This document shows positions 25,670 through 33,332 of a DNA stretch of 43,630 bases, one piece after another. The position numbers and the translations under genes are program-made. Location of the stretch: positions 1 to 43,630 of the forward strand of contig JADLHC010000054.1 in NCBI GenBank assembly GCA_020849035.1, in the 5' to 3' direction. Under the pieces are notes generated by a model. The model had not been told where the DNA came from, ran no database searches, and saw only the letters and a list, made by a program, of their open reading frames with translations. Position 1 is the first letter of the stretch. Every line of letters begins with the position of its first letter. The DNA is from Planctomycetia bacterium. Its GTDB lineage: Bacteria; Planctomycetota; MHYJ01; WSZJ01.

Positions 25670-26940
25670 CAGGCCACCTCCACGTTGGCGCGGGACTCGT
25701 TCCGGGCCCGCCGGCCGGTGAACTTCTGCCAGCGCCGCACGATGACGTCCACGAAGCGCGGATCAAGCTCCATGGCGAAACACCGCACGCCACGCTGCTC
25801 CGCCGCCACGATCGCGGTCCCGGAGCCGCCGAAGGGCTCGTAGAAGCAGTCGCCCTTGCGGAGGTGGTTCTCGATCGGCCGCGTGTAGAGCGCGACGGGC
25901 TTCTGCGTCGGATGGTCGACCTTCTCCTCATTGCTGCGGGACATGATCATCTTGGGCGACGCCGCCTCCCAGATGGTGGTCTGGTCGCGCGTTCCGAGGA
26001 ACGGCAGCGCGTCCTTCTACCTCGCGAACCACGCCGGCTCGTGCCGCCAATGATAAAACTGCCGACTGATCACGAGCTGGGGCTTCACCCAGATGATCTG
26101 CTGCTTCAGCTCGAACCCGATCCTGCGAAGACCCGTGCCGACCTCGATGGAATACGCGCTGGCATGCCAGACGTACGCCGTGTCGAGCGACGGGACGAGC
26201 TCGAAGGCGTCCGACCAGTCGGCCTTCGTGTCGCCGGAGATGGACGTATTCTTGTGCCCCTCGGCGCGCCTCATGTAGGACGCCTCTGCAGGTCCGAGCT
26301 TGTTGATCCCCGCGCGGTCCCGCCACTCCATGTCCAGCGAGACCCCATACGGCGGATCGGTCAACATTAGTCTCGGCTCCGCTCCGGCGAGAAGCCGCTC
26401 GACGCTCTCCTTCTTCGTGCTGTCGCCGCAGAGCAGCCGCTGGTCGCCCAGGACCCACAGGTCCCCGGGCGCGCTCACCACCACCGACTCCGGCAGCGGC
26501 GCCTCGTCCTCGATCGCCTCCCCCGCGAGGTTGATGCCGGAGTCCCTGGCAAGTCGCTCGGCGAACTTGCTCAGCTCGTCCGCGTCGAAGTCGACCGACT
26601 TGATAAGGTCGGCCAGGACCTCGTCGTTCACACCAGCGAGAGCCGCGAGCGGATCGATCGTGAGCAAGAGCTTCCTCGCTTCTTCTTCCGTCACGTCGAG
26701 GACGAGCACGGGGACTTCCTGATCTGGCGTGGTCTCGGCCCTGAGGTGCCCGTCGATCATGACGAGGGTCCCGTCCGGCAGCTCTCGCGCCAGGAGCGCG
26801 TCGGCGTAGCCGATTTCCTTCAAGACCGCCTGCATCGCCTTGCGCTGGCGCTTTGGATGGACACGGAAGTTTTCGGGGTGAGGCTTGAGCGCAGACGCCT
26901 TCACCCTTCGAAGCTCACGAATCCTGTCGCGGATGTTCAT
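25669..26940 (-). pseudogene. ParB-like/DNA methyltransferase fusion interrupted by an in-frame TAG
   Basis: The gene reads continuously in one frame except for TAG at 26017-26019. The start at 26940 has AAGGA 6 nt upstream. The first part has a ParB/sulfiredoxin-like domain (ALKPHPENFRVHPKRQ ... MIDGHLRAE), a linker, then the methyltransferase catalytic motif TDPPYG near residue 200. The second part, read by itself from an ATG at 25950, carries HPTQKP and the SAM-binding FGGSGTAIVAAEQRG. This order (DPPY before FxGxG) is the beta class, N6-adenine or N4-cytosine. The TAG stands where relatives usually have a Lys/Arg in WYAVRKG, so a single AAG-to-TAG change would explain it. Without suppression the enzyme lacks its SAM site and is dead. 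terL also ends in TAG, which argues against recoding. Confidence 0.75.
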
Positions 26941-26964
26941 GTAATCCTTATGAAACAAGATGGT

Positions 26965-26978
26965 TCTAGAAATCTAGA
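26965..26978. promoter_or_regulatory. candidate operator: two TCTAGA boxes
   Basis: Two TCTAGA palindromes separated by 2 bp lie 25-38 nt upstream of the methyltransferase start, in the AT-richest part of the divergent region between the packaging and replication arms. The pattern is that of a repressor site. It is not proven and no cognate repressor is known. Confidence 0.35.
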
Positions 26979-27029
26979 CAATCAAATGCTGACCTGTCTG
27001 TTACGGAGTTCATCCAGCAATCCCGGAAA

Positions 27030-27059
27030 TTGTTGCACTGTTTCCTCACGCGCTATACT
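27030..27059 (+). promoter_or_regulatory. candidate sigma-70-like promoter for the replication arm
   Basis: A TTGTTG box at 27030-27035 and a TATACT box at 27054-27059 are separated by 18 bp; an alternative TTGCAC (27033-27038) gives 15 bp. They point towards the plus-strand operon starting at 27248 or 27730. I see no other feature in the rest of the gap 26979-27247. Confidence 0.4.
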
Positions 27060-27247
27060 TCCGGTGTGCCTCAGGGACGTGCGGCGACGTCGGTTGCAGT
27101 TCGATGCGGACTGCGAGTCGCCTCCACGAGTTAGGCACATGCGAAGTGCGAGAACCTGACGGTAGAGGGTTGCCGCGCTAGACGCGGTTCCAGGGCCGCC
27201 CTCTTCCGCCTCGTCCTCTGCACGGATGCTTCTTCACGGAGCTCCGC

Positions 27248-27733
27248 ATGCACTCCCTGGGCGAGTCCAGACCTTCATTGCCATCCGCGCTCCCGAACGT
27301 CTCTCGGCGCTGCGCCAGCGGTCGAAAGGTTCTTCCCGACCGGCTCTTTCGTGAGGTCCAACGGTACGTCTCCGGCCTGGTTTGGATTTCGTCCCCTGAA
27401 AGGCGCCGACTCAAACGCGCGGGTGACGACGCGAAGCACGCGCTGATCCGGCAGCTTCGCAAGGACGGCCTCTCCTTCCGGGAAATCTCTCGCTATCCCG
27501 GCATCCTGCTTTCGGCACCCCAGATCTGCAGGATCGTCCATGCGTCGTGCGACCGAGTTTCGGGCGCGGACGTGACCAGGGGCGCGTCGACTTCATTCTC
27601 GAAGCCTGCGAAGAGGGGCGAGACGGTCGACAGGTCGACCCGGAGCGGAAATCCAGGCACACCGCACTTCAACCCCCGCGCGGACATCTCATCGTGGACA
27701 TCGAGCAGGCCGTCCATCGGAGGAACACGATGA
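27248..27733 (+). CDS. possible HTH regulator ahead of the replication genes
   Basis: This 161-residue ORF has a GGAG 8 nt before its ATG and its stop overlaps the next start (ATGA at 27730), which argues that it is translated. The middle, ERRRLKRAGDDAKHALIRQLRKDG followed by LSFREISRYPGILLSAPQICRIVHA, resembles the helix-turn-helix of resolvases or sigma-like proteins. The C-terminal ~60 residues are Ser/Thr/Arg-rich and probably disordered. It could be the control gene of the element, or an ORF without function. The competing antisense ORF overlaps the real initiator gene and is less likely. Confidence 0.5.
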   Translation: MHSLGESRPSLPSALPNVSRRCASGRKVLPDRLFREVQRYVSGLVWISSPERRRLKRAGDDAKHALIRQLRKDGLSFREISRYPGILLSAPQICRIVHASCDRVSGADVTRGASTSFSKPAKRGETVDRSTRSGNPGTPHFNPRADISSWTSSRPSIGGTR

Positions 27734-28599
27734 TCTTCGTCAAACTCGATTGCCGCATCCTGCAATCCTCTCTCTGGTCCACCCCACCGGCCGTTCGACT
27801 CACCTTCATCACGATCTTGGCGATGACGGAGCCGGACGGCCTCTGTCGCGCCACCGCGCCGGGAATCGCGCATGCCGCACGCCTTCCCGAGGAGGATGTC
27901 CGAAAAGCCCTTCAGGTTCTCGAAGGACCGGACCTCGACAGCCGCTGCACCGCCGAGGACGGTCGCCGGATCGTTCGCGTGGACGGAGGCTACCGCGTGG
28001 TCAATTACCTCCGATACCGTGAGTACGAGTCTCCCGGGGCGAAGCGGACGCGCGAGTGGCGCGAGCGTCACGGCCTGTCACAGCATGTCACAGGCGTCAC
28101 CGGTGTGACGGGTGTGACACAGAAGGAGAAGAAGAGGGAGAAGAAGAGGGAGAAGGAGAAGGAGAAGACAGATAACTGCAACGTCTCTTCCTCGGAGCCG
28201 GCAACGGCCCCGGCCTCCGAGCTTGCACCTCCGCCATTCATCGAAGGCGATCAGGCGAGTGGGGTTGAACGACTCCAAGCCCCCGGGGCACCGCCGCCGG
28301 AACTTGCCGACCTCGATCTCTACCGCGCGAACCCTCAGCTCCTGCGGCAATGGCCGACGCTCATGAAGGCCTGGTCGGCGGCTTACCCCGGCGTCGACAT
28401 CGTGGCCGAGGTGCGGAAGGCGCACGCATGGGAAGCCGCTAACCCGCGGAAGCGCAAGGTCGATAAGCCCCGCTTCCTGGGGAGTTGGCTGGCCCGCGCG
28501 CAGGACAAACCCGGCACGTCGGCAGCAACAAAGCAGCCCGCCACAGCTCCCCCATCGGACTGGTCGGACTCAGCCAAAGGAGGCAAACGTGAGTTCTGA
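27730..28599 (+). CDS. phage replication initiator (lambda O / DnaD-like)
   Basis: The 289-residue protein is preceded by GGAGGAA 6 nt before the ATG. Residues 1-~110 (IFVKLDCRILQSSLWSTPPAVRLTFITILAMTEPDG ... GIAHAARLPEEDVRKALQVLE ... GGYRVVNYLRYREYE) form the winged-helix domain of phage replication proteins. Next is VTGVTGVTGVT followed by a Lys/Glu-rich segment at about 120-145, which encodes the repeat array described separately. A Pro/Ala linker and a C-terminal helical part (LLRQWPTLMKAWSAAYPGVDIVAEVRKAHAWEAANPRKRK ... FLGSWLARAQ) follow, probably contacting the helicase or loader. The next gene, overlapping by 11 nt, is a DnaC-like loader, the same order as lambda O-P. Confidence 0.75.
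   Translation: MIFVKLDCRILQSSLWSTPPAVRLTFITILAMTEPDGLCRATAPGIAHAARLPEEDVRKALQVLEGPDLDSRCTAEDGRRIVRVDGGYRVVNYLRYREYESPGAKRTREWRERHGLSQHVTGVTGVTGVTQKEKKREKKREKEKEKTDNCNVSSSEPATAPASELAPPPFIEGDQASGVERLQAPGAPPPELADLDLYRANPQLLRQWPTLMKAWSAAYPGVDIVAEVRKAHAWEAANPRKRKVDKPRFLGSWLARAQDKPGTSAATKQPATAPPSDWSDSAKGGKREF
28067..28168 (+). other. candidate replication origin inside the initiator gene
   Basis: Four GTCAC boxes start at 28067, 28077, 28087 and 28096, and two inverted GTGAC boxes at 28105 and 28115, so all six lie 9-10 bp apart on one DNA face. They are followed immediately by 48 nt of purines only (28121-28168). Lambda has the same arrangement within gene O: iterons bound by O, then a purine-biased segment that melts. 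The protein encoded here is a low-complexity linker, so the DNA is free to carry such a signal. Function is inferred. Confidence 0.5.
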
Positions 28600-29347
28600 A
28601 CCGAAGGTGCTCGGCGTGGACATTCCCGCCCTCCGCAAGTTCTGGGCGGATCAAGAGCAGGCTCGGGTTGACGGTCAGGCCGCAGACGGTGACCTCTGGA
28701 ATGCGAGCGCAGAGCGACGCGAGGAACTCGAAGCTCAAGCTCGCGCGGAGTACGCCGCCGTGCAGGACGAGCGCGAGATGGCGAGAATCCTGCGCATCCG
28801 CGCGGCAGGAGAGATGGGAGACGTTCCACCCCGCGTCATCGAAAAGGTCGTGGTCGCGACGGGCACGCCCGCTCGAGAGGCGGTCAAGGCGTTCATGAAC
28901 GGCGAGAAGACGCTGCTCGTCCTGGGCGGAGGACTCGGGACCGGCAAGAGCGTGGCCGCCGGCGAGGCCGTTTGCCTGATGAACAGGCCGAATCGCGTGA
29001 ACGGACGCGACGCCCGGTGGATCAAGAGCATCGACCTCGTCCGGATCGGCATCTATGGCGAAGCTGCGGACAGGTTTGCGGAAGATTGCAGGTCGCTTCG
29101 CCTACTCGCCATCGACGACCTCGGGACCGAGCCGCGGGACGAGAAGGGCTACGCAGCAGCCAACCTCGAAGCGGCCCTCGACGCGCGCTATGACGCCTGC
29201 GCGAAGACGATCCTGACGACGAACTTGGACTTCGACGGCTTTTCGTCTCGCTATCTCACTGGCACGGGAGAGCGGCTGCGCGATCGCCTGCGAGAGTGTG
29301 GAGAGTTTGTCGGACTGACCGGCCCGTCGCTTCGGAGGCCCTCATGA
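28589..29347 (+). CDS. DnaC/IstB-like AAA+ helicase loader
   Basis: The 252-residue protein starts at a GTG with AAAGGAGG 7 nt upstream. The N-terminal ~80 residues are charged and helical, suited to binding the replicative helicase. The AAA+ part has Walker A GGGLGTGKS (113-121), Walker B LLAIDDLGTE (172-181), a sensor strand TILTTNLDFDGFSSRY and the arginine-finger region ERLRDRLRECGEFVGLTGPS. The order and the short C-terminal tail fit DnaC-type loaders rather than IstB of insertion sequences, and no transposase is adjacent. It overlaps the initiator gene and is coupled by ATGA to the next gene, so it belongs to the replication operon. Confidence 0.85.
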   Translation: MSSEPKVLGVDIPALRKFWADQEQARVDGQAADGDLWNASAERREELEAQARAEYAAVQDEREMARILRIRAAGEMGDVPPRVIEKVVVATGTPAREAVKAFMNGEKTLLVLGGGLGTGKSVAAGEAVCLMNRPNRVNGRDARWIKSIDLVRIGIYGEAADRFAEDCRSLRLLAIDDLGTEPRDEKGYAAANLEAALDARYDACAKTILTTNLDFDGFSSRYLTGTGERLRDRLRECGEFVGLTGPSLRRPS

Positions 29348-29694
29348 GAATCAACTCGAAGTTTCCCGGTTCCTGCGCGAGTTGCGCGACCGAATGGCCC
29401 GAGGGCGCAGAGGTCGAATGGAGGCGGGGCTGCTCGCCGATCTGCCTCGCATGCTCCGCTGCCGGGAAGGCGCCGCCCCCCAAGGACGGCGCACCGTCGA
29501 AGAACCCGGCAATCGTCTCTCCCGCCTCGGCCCCCGGAGGTAGCGATCTGCGGGCCTTGACGGAAGCGGCGAACCGGATCGAGAAGGTCCTGGCGCAGAT
29601 CCTGACCGAGCTCCGGACAGCGCGGCGGCCCGCGTCGGCGCAGAACGCTCCGCCGCCCGAGGTGTCGGCGATCGACTCGGAGGTTCCCTTCTGA
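29344..29694 (+). CDS. zinc-ribbon phage-type protein with SSB-like C-terminal tip
   Basis: The 116-residue protein begins MRINSKFPGSCASCATEWPEGAEVEWRRGC ... CLAC, giving two CxxC pairs (CASC; CLAC) of a zinc ribbon, a form seen in small phage replication-module proteins. A Pro/Ala linker is followed by one helix (LRALTEAANRIEKVLAQILTELRTA). The end, AIDSEVPF, resembles the acidic Asp/Glu-Pro-Phe tip by which SSB recruits repair and replication proteins. It may therefore act at replication forks or mimic SSB. The start overlaps the loader stop (ATGA) and its stop overlaps the next start by one base. Confidence 0.65.
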   Translation: MRINSKFPGSCASCATEWPEGAEVEWRRGCSPICLACSAAGKAPPPKDGAPSKNPAIVSPASAPGGSDLRALTEAANRIEKVLAQILTELRTARRPASAQNAPPPEVSAIDSEVPF

Positions 29695-29936
29695 TGAAGC
29701 CCAACCTGGTGAACCTGCCCGTCGCCCTCGTCCGCATGGAGTTCCACCCCTTCGGCTCGACTTGGGTCCTCGACGCCTGCCCGTTCTGCTCGAAGCAGCA
29801 CAGGCACGGCGGCGGCGGCAGGGACGACAACCCGAGGGACTTCTTGGGCCTCCGCAGGCCGCTCTGCGTTCCTGGCGAAGTTCCCCCGGACTCGGAATTC
29901 ACGCGGGGCTACGTGCTGGTCGAGGCACAGCCATGA
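29694..29936 (+). CDS. small protein with CxxC and histidines
   Basis: An 80-residue product not matched to a family. It contains CPFCSKQHRHGGG followed later by a single C (RRPLCVPGE), which could form one zinc site. It is translationally coupled to both neighbours (1-nt and 4-nt overlaps), so it is likely expressed with the replication genes. Confidence 0.55.
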   Translation: MKPNLVNLPVALVRMEFHPFGSTWVLDACPFCSKQHRHGGGGRDDNPRDFLGLRRPLCVPGEVPPDSEFTRGYVLVEAQP

Positions 29937-30304
29937 CCATCGTCACCGCGACCGTCACCGACACCGTTAAGACCACCGTCACGGACACCGTCGAGGCCCT
30001 CGCCGCCGACCGCCGCGCCGAAATCGCCAGCATCCTCGCTCTCGGCCTCCTCCGCCGTCAGGCCGAGCACGCGGGCGTCGTCGGGAAACGCATGCGGACG
30101 CCGGAACCGAGATCTCAGCTACCTCCTGTAACTCCTTTGCTTGCAGAGAGATATGACTTGCTGAGTCCCGGGAGCATTAGGCCGTATGCGGGCCAGACGG
30201 GTCGGCCTGCCCGACGCGGGGCTGGCGCGGGAGACGGGGCGCAGCGAGCGCCCTTCCCCGCCGCTGCCAAGGCGGCCGACACCGAACAGGGAGCAAGCAG
30301 ATGA
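29933..30304 (+). CDS. small hypothetical protein
   Basis: The ATG at 29933 overlaps the upstream stop and the stop overlaps the ATG of the DUF2924 gene, so the frame fits the operon. Residues 1-45 (TIVTATVTDTVKTTVTDTVEALAADRRAEIASILALGLLRRQ) look like a real helix with a Thr/Val-repetitive start. The remaining ~75 residues are low complexity and the DNA near 30115-30180 is less GC-rich. The true gene may end earlier in the ancestral form. Not recognised. Confidence 0.45.
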   Translation: MTIVTATVTDTVKTTVTDTVEALAADRRAEIASILALGLLRRQAEHAGVVGKRMRTPEPRSQLPPVTPLLAERYDLLSPGSIRPYAGQTGRPARRGAGAGDGAQRAPFPAAAKAADTEQGASR

Positions 30305-31161
30305 CCACGATGACGCTGGTGCAGGCGAAGGAGCGTCTGGCCGCCCTCACGAACTCGGACTTGGCCTGGCTCTTCCGAAAGGCGACCGGCGGGCAGAAGG
30401 CGCCGCGGGGGACGAAGCCGGAGACGCTGCGGGACGCGGTGGCGGACGTCTTCCGCGAGAAAGCACCCGGGCCGGAGGAGACCGCCGTTCTCCCGGACGA
30501 CGTCGCGGGGTGGTTCGACGAGGTCGGCGCCGGCCGCCCGGTGACGATGACCGCCAAGCCGGAGAAAGAGACGAGCGTCGCGGTCGAGCTGGGCAGGCTC
30601 GCCAAGCTCCCGACCGGGAAGCTGAGGGAGAAGTACACCGAGCTCTTCGGAAAGCCGGTGAAGACCGGGAACCGCCAGTTCCTGATCAAGAAGTTCGCGT
30701 GGAAGCTGCAGGCCGACGCCGAGGGCGGGCTCAGCGAGAAGGCGAAGGCCCGGGCCGAGGAGATCGCCGACGAGTCGATCGTGAAGGGGAAGAAGCCGAA
30801 GATGGCGACGGAGCCGAAGTCCAGGGACTCGCGCCTCCCCGCCCCGGGGTCGATCATCACGAAGACCTGGCGGGAGAAGACGATCCAGGTGCTGGTGGGC
30901 GAGAGCGATTTCGAGTACGAAGGCCAGAAGTGGCGCAGCCTCTCCGCGATCGCGAGCAAGCTGCTGGGCTGCCCCTCGAACGGCTTCCTCTTCTTCGGGC
31001 TCCTGCCCGCCCAGAAGGAAGCGGCAGAGAAGCGTGCGGCGAAGGAGGCGGAGAAGGCGGCGACGCCCTCCCCCGTCGCCGGGTCCACGCCCGAGGCCCC
31101 GAAGCCCACGAAGAAGGTGAAGCTCGCGAAGGCCAAGCCCGCCAAGAAGGGGGCGAAGTAG
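30301..31161 (+). CDS. DUF2924 protein, partner of the large serine recombinase
   Basis: The 286-residue basic protein has the two hallmark segments of DUF2924: LAKLPTGKLREKYTELFGKPVKTGNRQFLIKKFAWKLQ (about 98-136) and PGSIITKTWREKTIQVLVGESDFEYEGQKWRSLSAIASKLLG, ending in SNGFLFFGL. A helical N-terminal domain (MTTMTLVQAKERLAALTNSDLAWLFRKATGG) precedes them and a Lys/Ala/Pro-rich tail follows. Genes of this family regularly sit just upstream of large serine recombinases, here only 3 nt away. The likely role is a DNA-binding or directionality cofactor. That is inferred from the steady neighbourhood, not from known biochemistry. Confidence 0.8.
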   Translation: MTTMTLVQAKERLAALTNSDLAWLFRKATGGQKAPRGTKPETLRDAVADVFREKAPGPEETAVLPDDVAGWFDEVGAGRPVTMTAKPEKETSVAVELGRLAKLPTGKLREKYTELFGKPVKTGNRQFLIKKFAWKLQADAEGGLSEKAKARAEEIADESIVKGKKPKMATEPKSRDSRLPAPGSIITKTWREKTIQVLVGESDFEYEGQKWRSLSAIASKLLGCPSNGFLFFGLLPAQKEAAEKRAAKEAEKAATPSPVAGSTPEAPKPTKKVKLAKAKPAKKGAK

Positions 31162-31164
31162 ACC

Positions 31165-32769
31165 ATGCGCCGCCCGAGCGACGAGGACGCCGCGAAGAAG
31201 CCCGTCAGGTGCGGGATCTACACGCGAAAGAGCACCGAGGAGGGGCTCGATTCCGGCTTCTCGTCGCTCGACGCGCAAAGGGAGGCTTGCGAAGCGTTCG
31301 TGAAGAGCCAGCAGCACGAGGGTTGGAGAGCAGTTCCTGAGCGGTTCGACGATGGCGGCTTCACTGGCGCGAACACCGACAGGCCTGCGTTGCGGCGACT
31401 CCTCGACCAGGTGGACGCCGGTCGCATCGATTGCATCGTGACCTACAAGCTGGATCGGCTGAGCCGGTCCATCCGTGACTTCGCCGAGCTGATGGCGAAT
31501 TTCGAAGAGAAGGGCATCACCTATGTTTCCGTGACTCAGCAAATCAACACGGCGACGGCCGCCGGACGACTACTTCAAAACGTTTTGGTGACTTTCGCGC
31601 AGTTCGAGCGCGAGGTCATCAGCGAACGGACGCGCGACAAGATCCGGATGTCGAAACAAAAGGGCAAGTGGCTCGGCGGGTGCCCGCCAATCGGCTACGA
31701 CCGCGCGAAGGAAGGCTGCGCTCTCGTCGTGAACGAGGTCGAAGCGGCGCGGGTCCGGGAGATGTTCACGCTCTACCTTCGCGAGCGGTCGCTGCTCCGC
31801 GTCGCCCAGATCGCCAACGCCCGAGGCTGGCGCTCGAAGACCTGGACCACGAAGGCGGGCGTCACGATCGCCGGACGCGAGTTCACCAAGACGTCGCTGC
31901 AGCAGCTCCTCGTGAACGTGGTCTACGCCGGCCGGATCGCGCACCGAGGCCAGACCTTCAAGGGCGAGCACTCCCCCATCGTGGACGAGAAGACCTTCGC
32001 CGCGGCCCAGCGCGTCCTCGAAGACGGCCGCCGGCGCCCGGTCGGTCGCGGCCCGAACGAAAACGCCTACCTCCTCGGCGGCCTCGTCCGCTGCGCCGCC
32101 TGCGGCTCGGCCATGACGGCAGGGACGACGACCAAGGGAGCCGTGAAGTACCGGTACTACGTCTGCGTCCGGGCGAAGAAGCTGGGCGTCGACGCCTGCC
32201 CCGTCCGCTCCGTGCCTGCCCCGGAACTTGAAGCGTTCGTCGTCGACCGCATCCGCGCCTTGGGCCGCGATCCCGAGCTGGTCGCGGAGGTCATTGAGCG
32301 CGCCCGGAAGACGCAGCAGGAGGGCATCCCGCCGCTCCGGGCCGAGGAGCGCGCGATTTCGGTCGAGCTGCAGAAGCTGAAGCACGAGGCCGCCCGGCTC
32401 GTCGCCGCCCTCGCCGGTCCGGGGGACGGCAGCGCCACCGCGAGCGGCAAACTGGCCGACGTCGAGCGCCGGGTCGAGCAACTCAAGGCCCGGCAGGCCG
32501 AGATCCGGGACAAGATCGCCGCCCTCTCCAAGGCCACCGTGGACGAAGCCGACGCCCGCGCCGCCCTCGAACTCTTCGACCCGGTCTGGCAGCACCTGAC
32601 CCTGGAGGAGAAGACCCGCCTCGTCCGCACCGTCGTCGAGCGCGTCGAGTTCGACGGCGTGAAGAACGAGATCGAGCTGCACTTCCATCCCCTCGGCCTC
32701 GCGTCGCTGGCCGAGGAACTGAAGTCCGCGCCTGAGCCGCCCGCACCGCTGAAAGGAGCCACCGCATGA
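31165..32769 (+). CDS. large serine recombinase (site-specific integrase)
   Basis: The 534-residue enzyme has an N-terminal resolvase domain with the nucleophile S23 (GIYTRKSTEEG), DDGGFTGANTDRPALRRLL, YKLDRLSRS and the long E-helix (QFEREVISERTRDKI). The recombinase domain (GGCPPIGYD ... VREMFTLYL) follows, then the zinc ribbon with CAACGSAM ... YYVCVRAKKLGVDACP, then a coiled coil (SGKLADVERRVEQLKARQAEIRDKIAALSK) and a C-terminal DNA-binding part. All expected parts are present. These enzymes integrate phages and mobile elements at short att sites without needing a tRNA. It lies at the end of the replication operon, upstream of an HTH gene. The att core cannot be recognised from this sequence alone. 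Confidence 0.9.
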   Translation: MRRPSDEDAAKKPVRCGIYTRKSTEEGLDSGFSSLDAQREACEAFVKSQQHEGWRAVPERFDDGGFTGANTDRPALRRLLDQVDAGRIDCIVTYKLDRLSRSIRDFAELMANFEEKGITYVSVTQQINTATAAGRLLQNVLVTFAQFEREVISERTRDKIRMSKQKGKWLGGCPPIGYDRAKEGCALVVNEVEAARVREMFTLYLRERSLLRVAQIANARGWRSKTWTTKAGVTIAGREFTKTSLQQLLVNVVYAGRIAHRGQTFKGEHSPIVDEKTFAAAQRVLEDGRRRPVGRGPNENAYLLGGLVRCAACGSAMTAGTTTKGAVKYRYYVCVRAKKLGVDACPVRSVPAPELEAFVVDRIRALGRDPELVAEVIERARKTQQEGIPPLRAEERAISVELQKLKHEAARLVAALAGPGDGSATASGKLADVERRVEQLKARQAEIRDKIAALSKATVDEADARAALELFDPVWQHLTLEEKTRLVRTVVERVEFDGVKNEIELHFHPLGLASLAEELKSAPEPPAPLKGATA

Positions 32770-33197
32770 CCGCCGCCACCGCCCTCGCCGTGCGCGTCCC
32801 CTTCCACGTGGCGCGTCCTTCCCGCCGGATCGAGCTTCGCCACGGCCGCGCGCCCGAACCCGTGCCTGGCGCGAACGTGCCGCGCGTCGCCCGGCTCCTG
32901 GCGCTGGCGCACCACTACCAGCGGCTCCTCGATGAGGGCGAAGTCCTCGACTACGCCGGGCTTGCGAAAGCCGCCGGGCTCACCCGAGCCAGGGTCTCGC
33001 AGATCATGGACCTCCTGCTCCTCGCGCCGGACATCCAAGAGGAGATTCTCTTCCTGGCGGCGTTCGAGCGCCGCGAGACGATCACGGAGAGGCACTTGCG
33101 GCCGGTCGCGGCGTTGCAAGACTGGCGGGAACAGCGCGCTGAGTGGGCCGCGGCAAGGTGCCTGCCCGAACGCCCGAAAGAACACGCCTCGGCGTAA
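32766..33197 (+). CDS. small HTH protein coupled to the recombinase
   Basis: A 143-residue basic protein overlapping the recombinase stop by 4 nt. After a disordered start, residues 45-100 (RVARLLALAHHYQRLLDEGEVLDYAGLAKAAGLTRARVSQIMDLLLLAPDIQEEILFL) form a helix-turn-helix of the kind seen in the partner gene that commonly follows such recombinases. It is probably a DNA-binding accessory or excision factor. It is the last gene of the mobile element's plus-strand arm. Confidence 0.7.
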   Translation: MTAATALAVRVPFHVARPSRRIELRHGRAPEPVPGANVPRVARLLALAHHYQRLLDEGEVLDYAGLAKAAGLTRARVSQIMDLLLLAPDIQEEILFLAAFERRETITERHLRPVAALQDWREQRAEWAAARCLPERPKEHASA

Positions 33198-33332
33198 GGC
33201 GGCCGTTGCGTCTCCGACTCGCAGATTCCCACCCTTTCGTGGCGGCAATTGCCGAAACTAACACTTTGCACACATTTCCCTTTCTTTTAGGTAAACTATG
33301 AACTCTCTTAATTTCGCAGTCCGGAGGAAAGC

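Noticed and set aside
23692..26940. Amber (TAG) recoding of the mobile element
   Set aside because: terL, a core gene of the element, itself ends in TAG with a natural C terminus, and only one in-frame TAG was found, so a nonsense mutation is simpler.
28589..29347. IstB transposition helper instead of a helicase loader
   Set aside because: No IstA-type transposase is adjacent and the gene is coupled to a replication initiator, so a DnaC-like loader fits better.
29762..29932. Upstream extension of the small gene at 29933
   Set aside because: It would overlap the preceding gene almost completely; the ATGA overlap at 29933 is the natural start.
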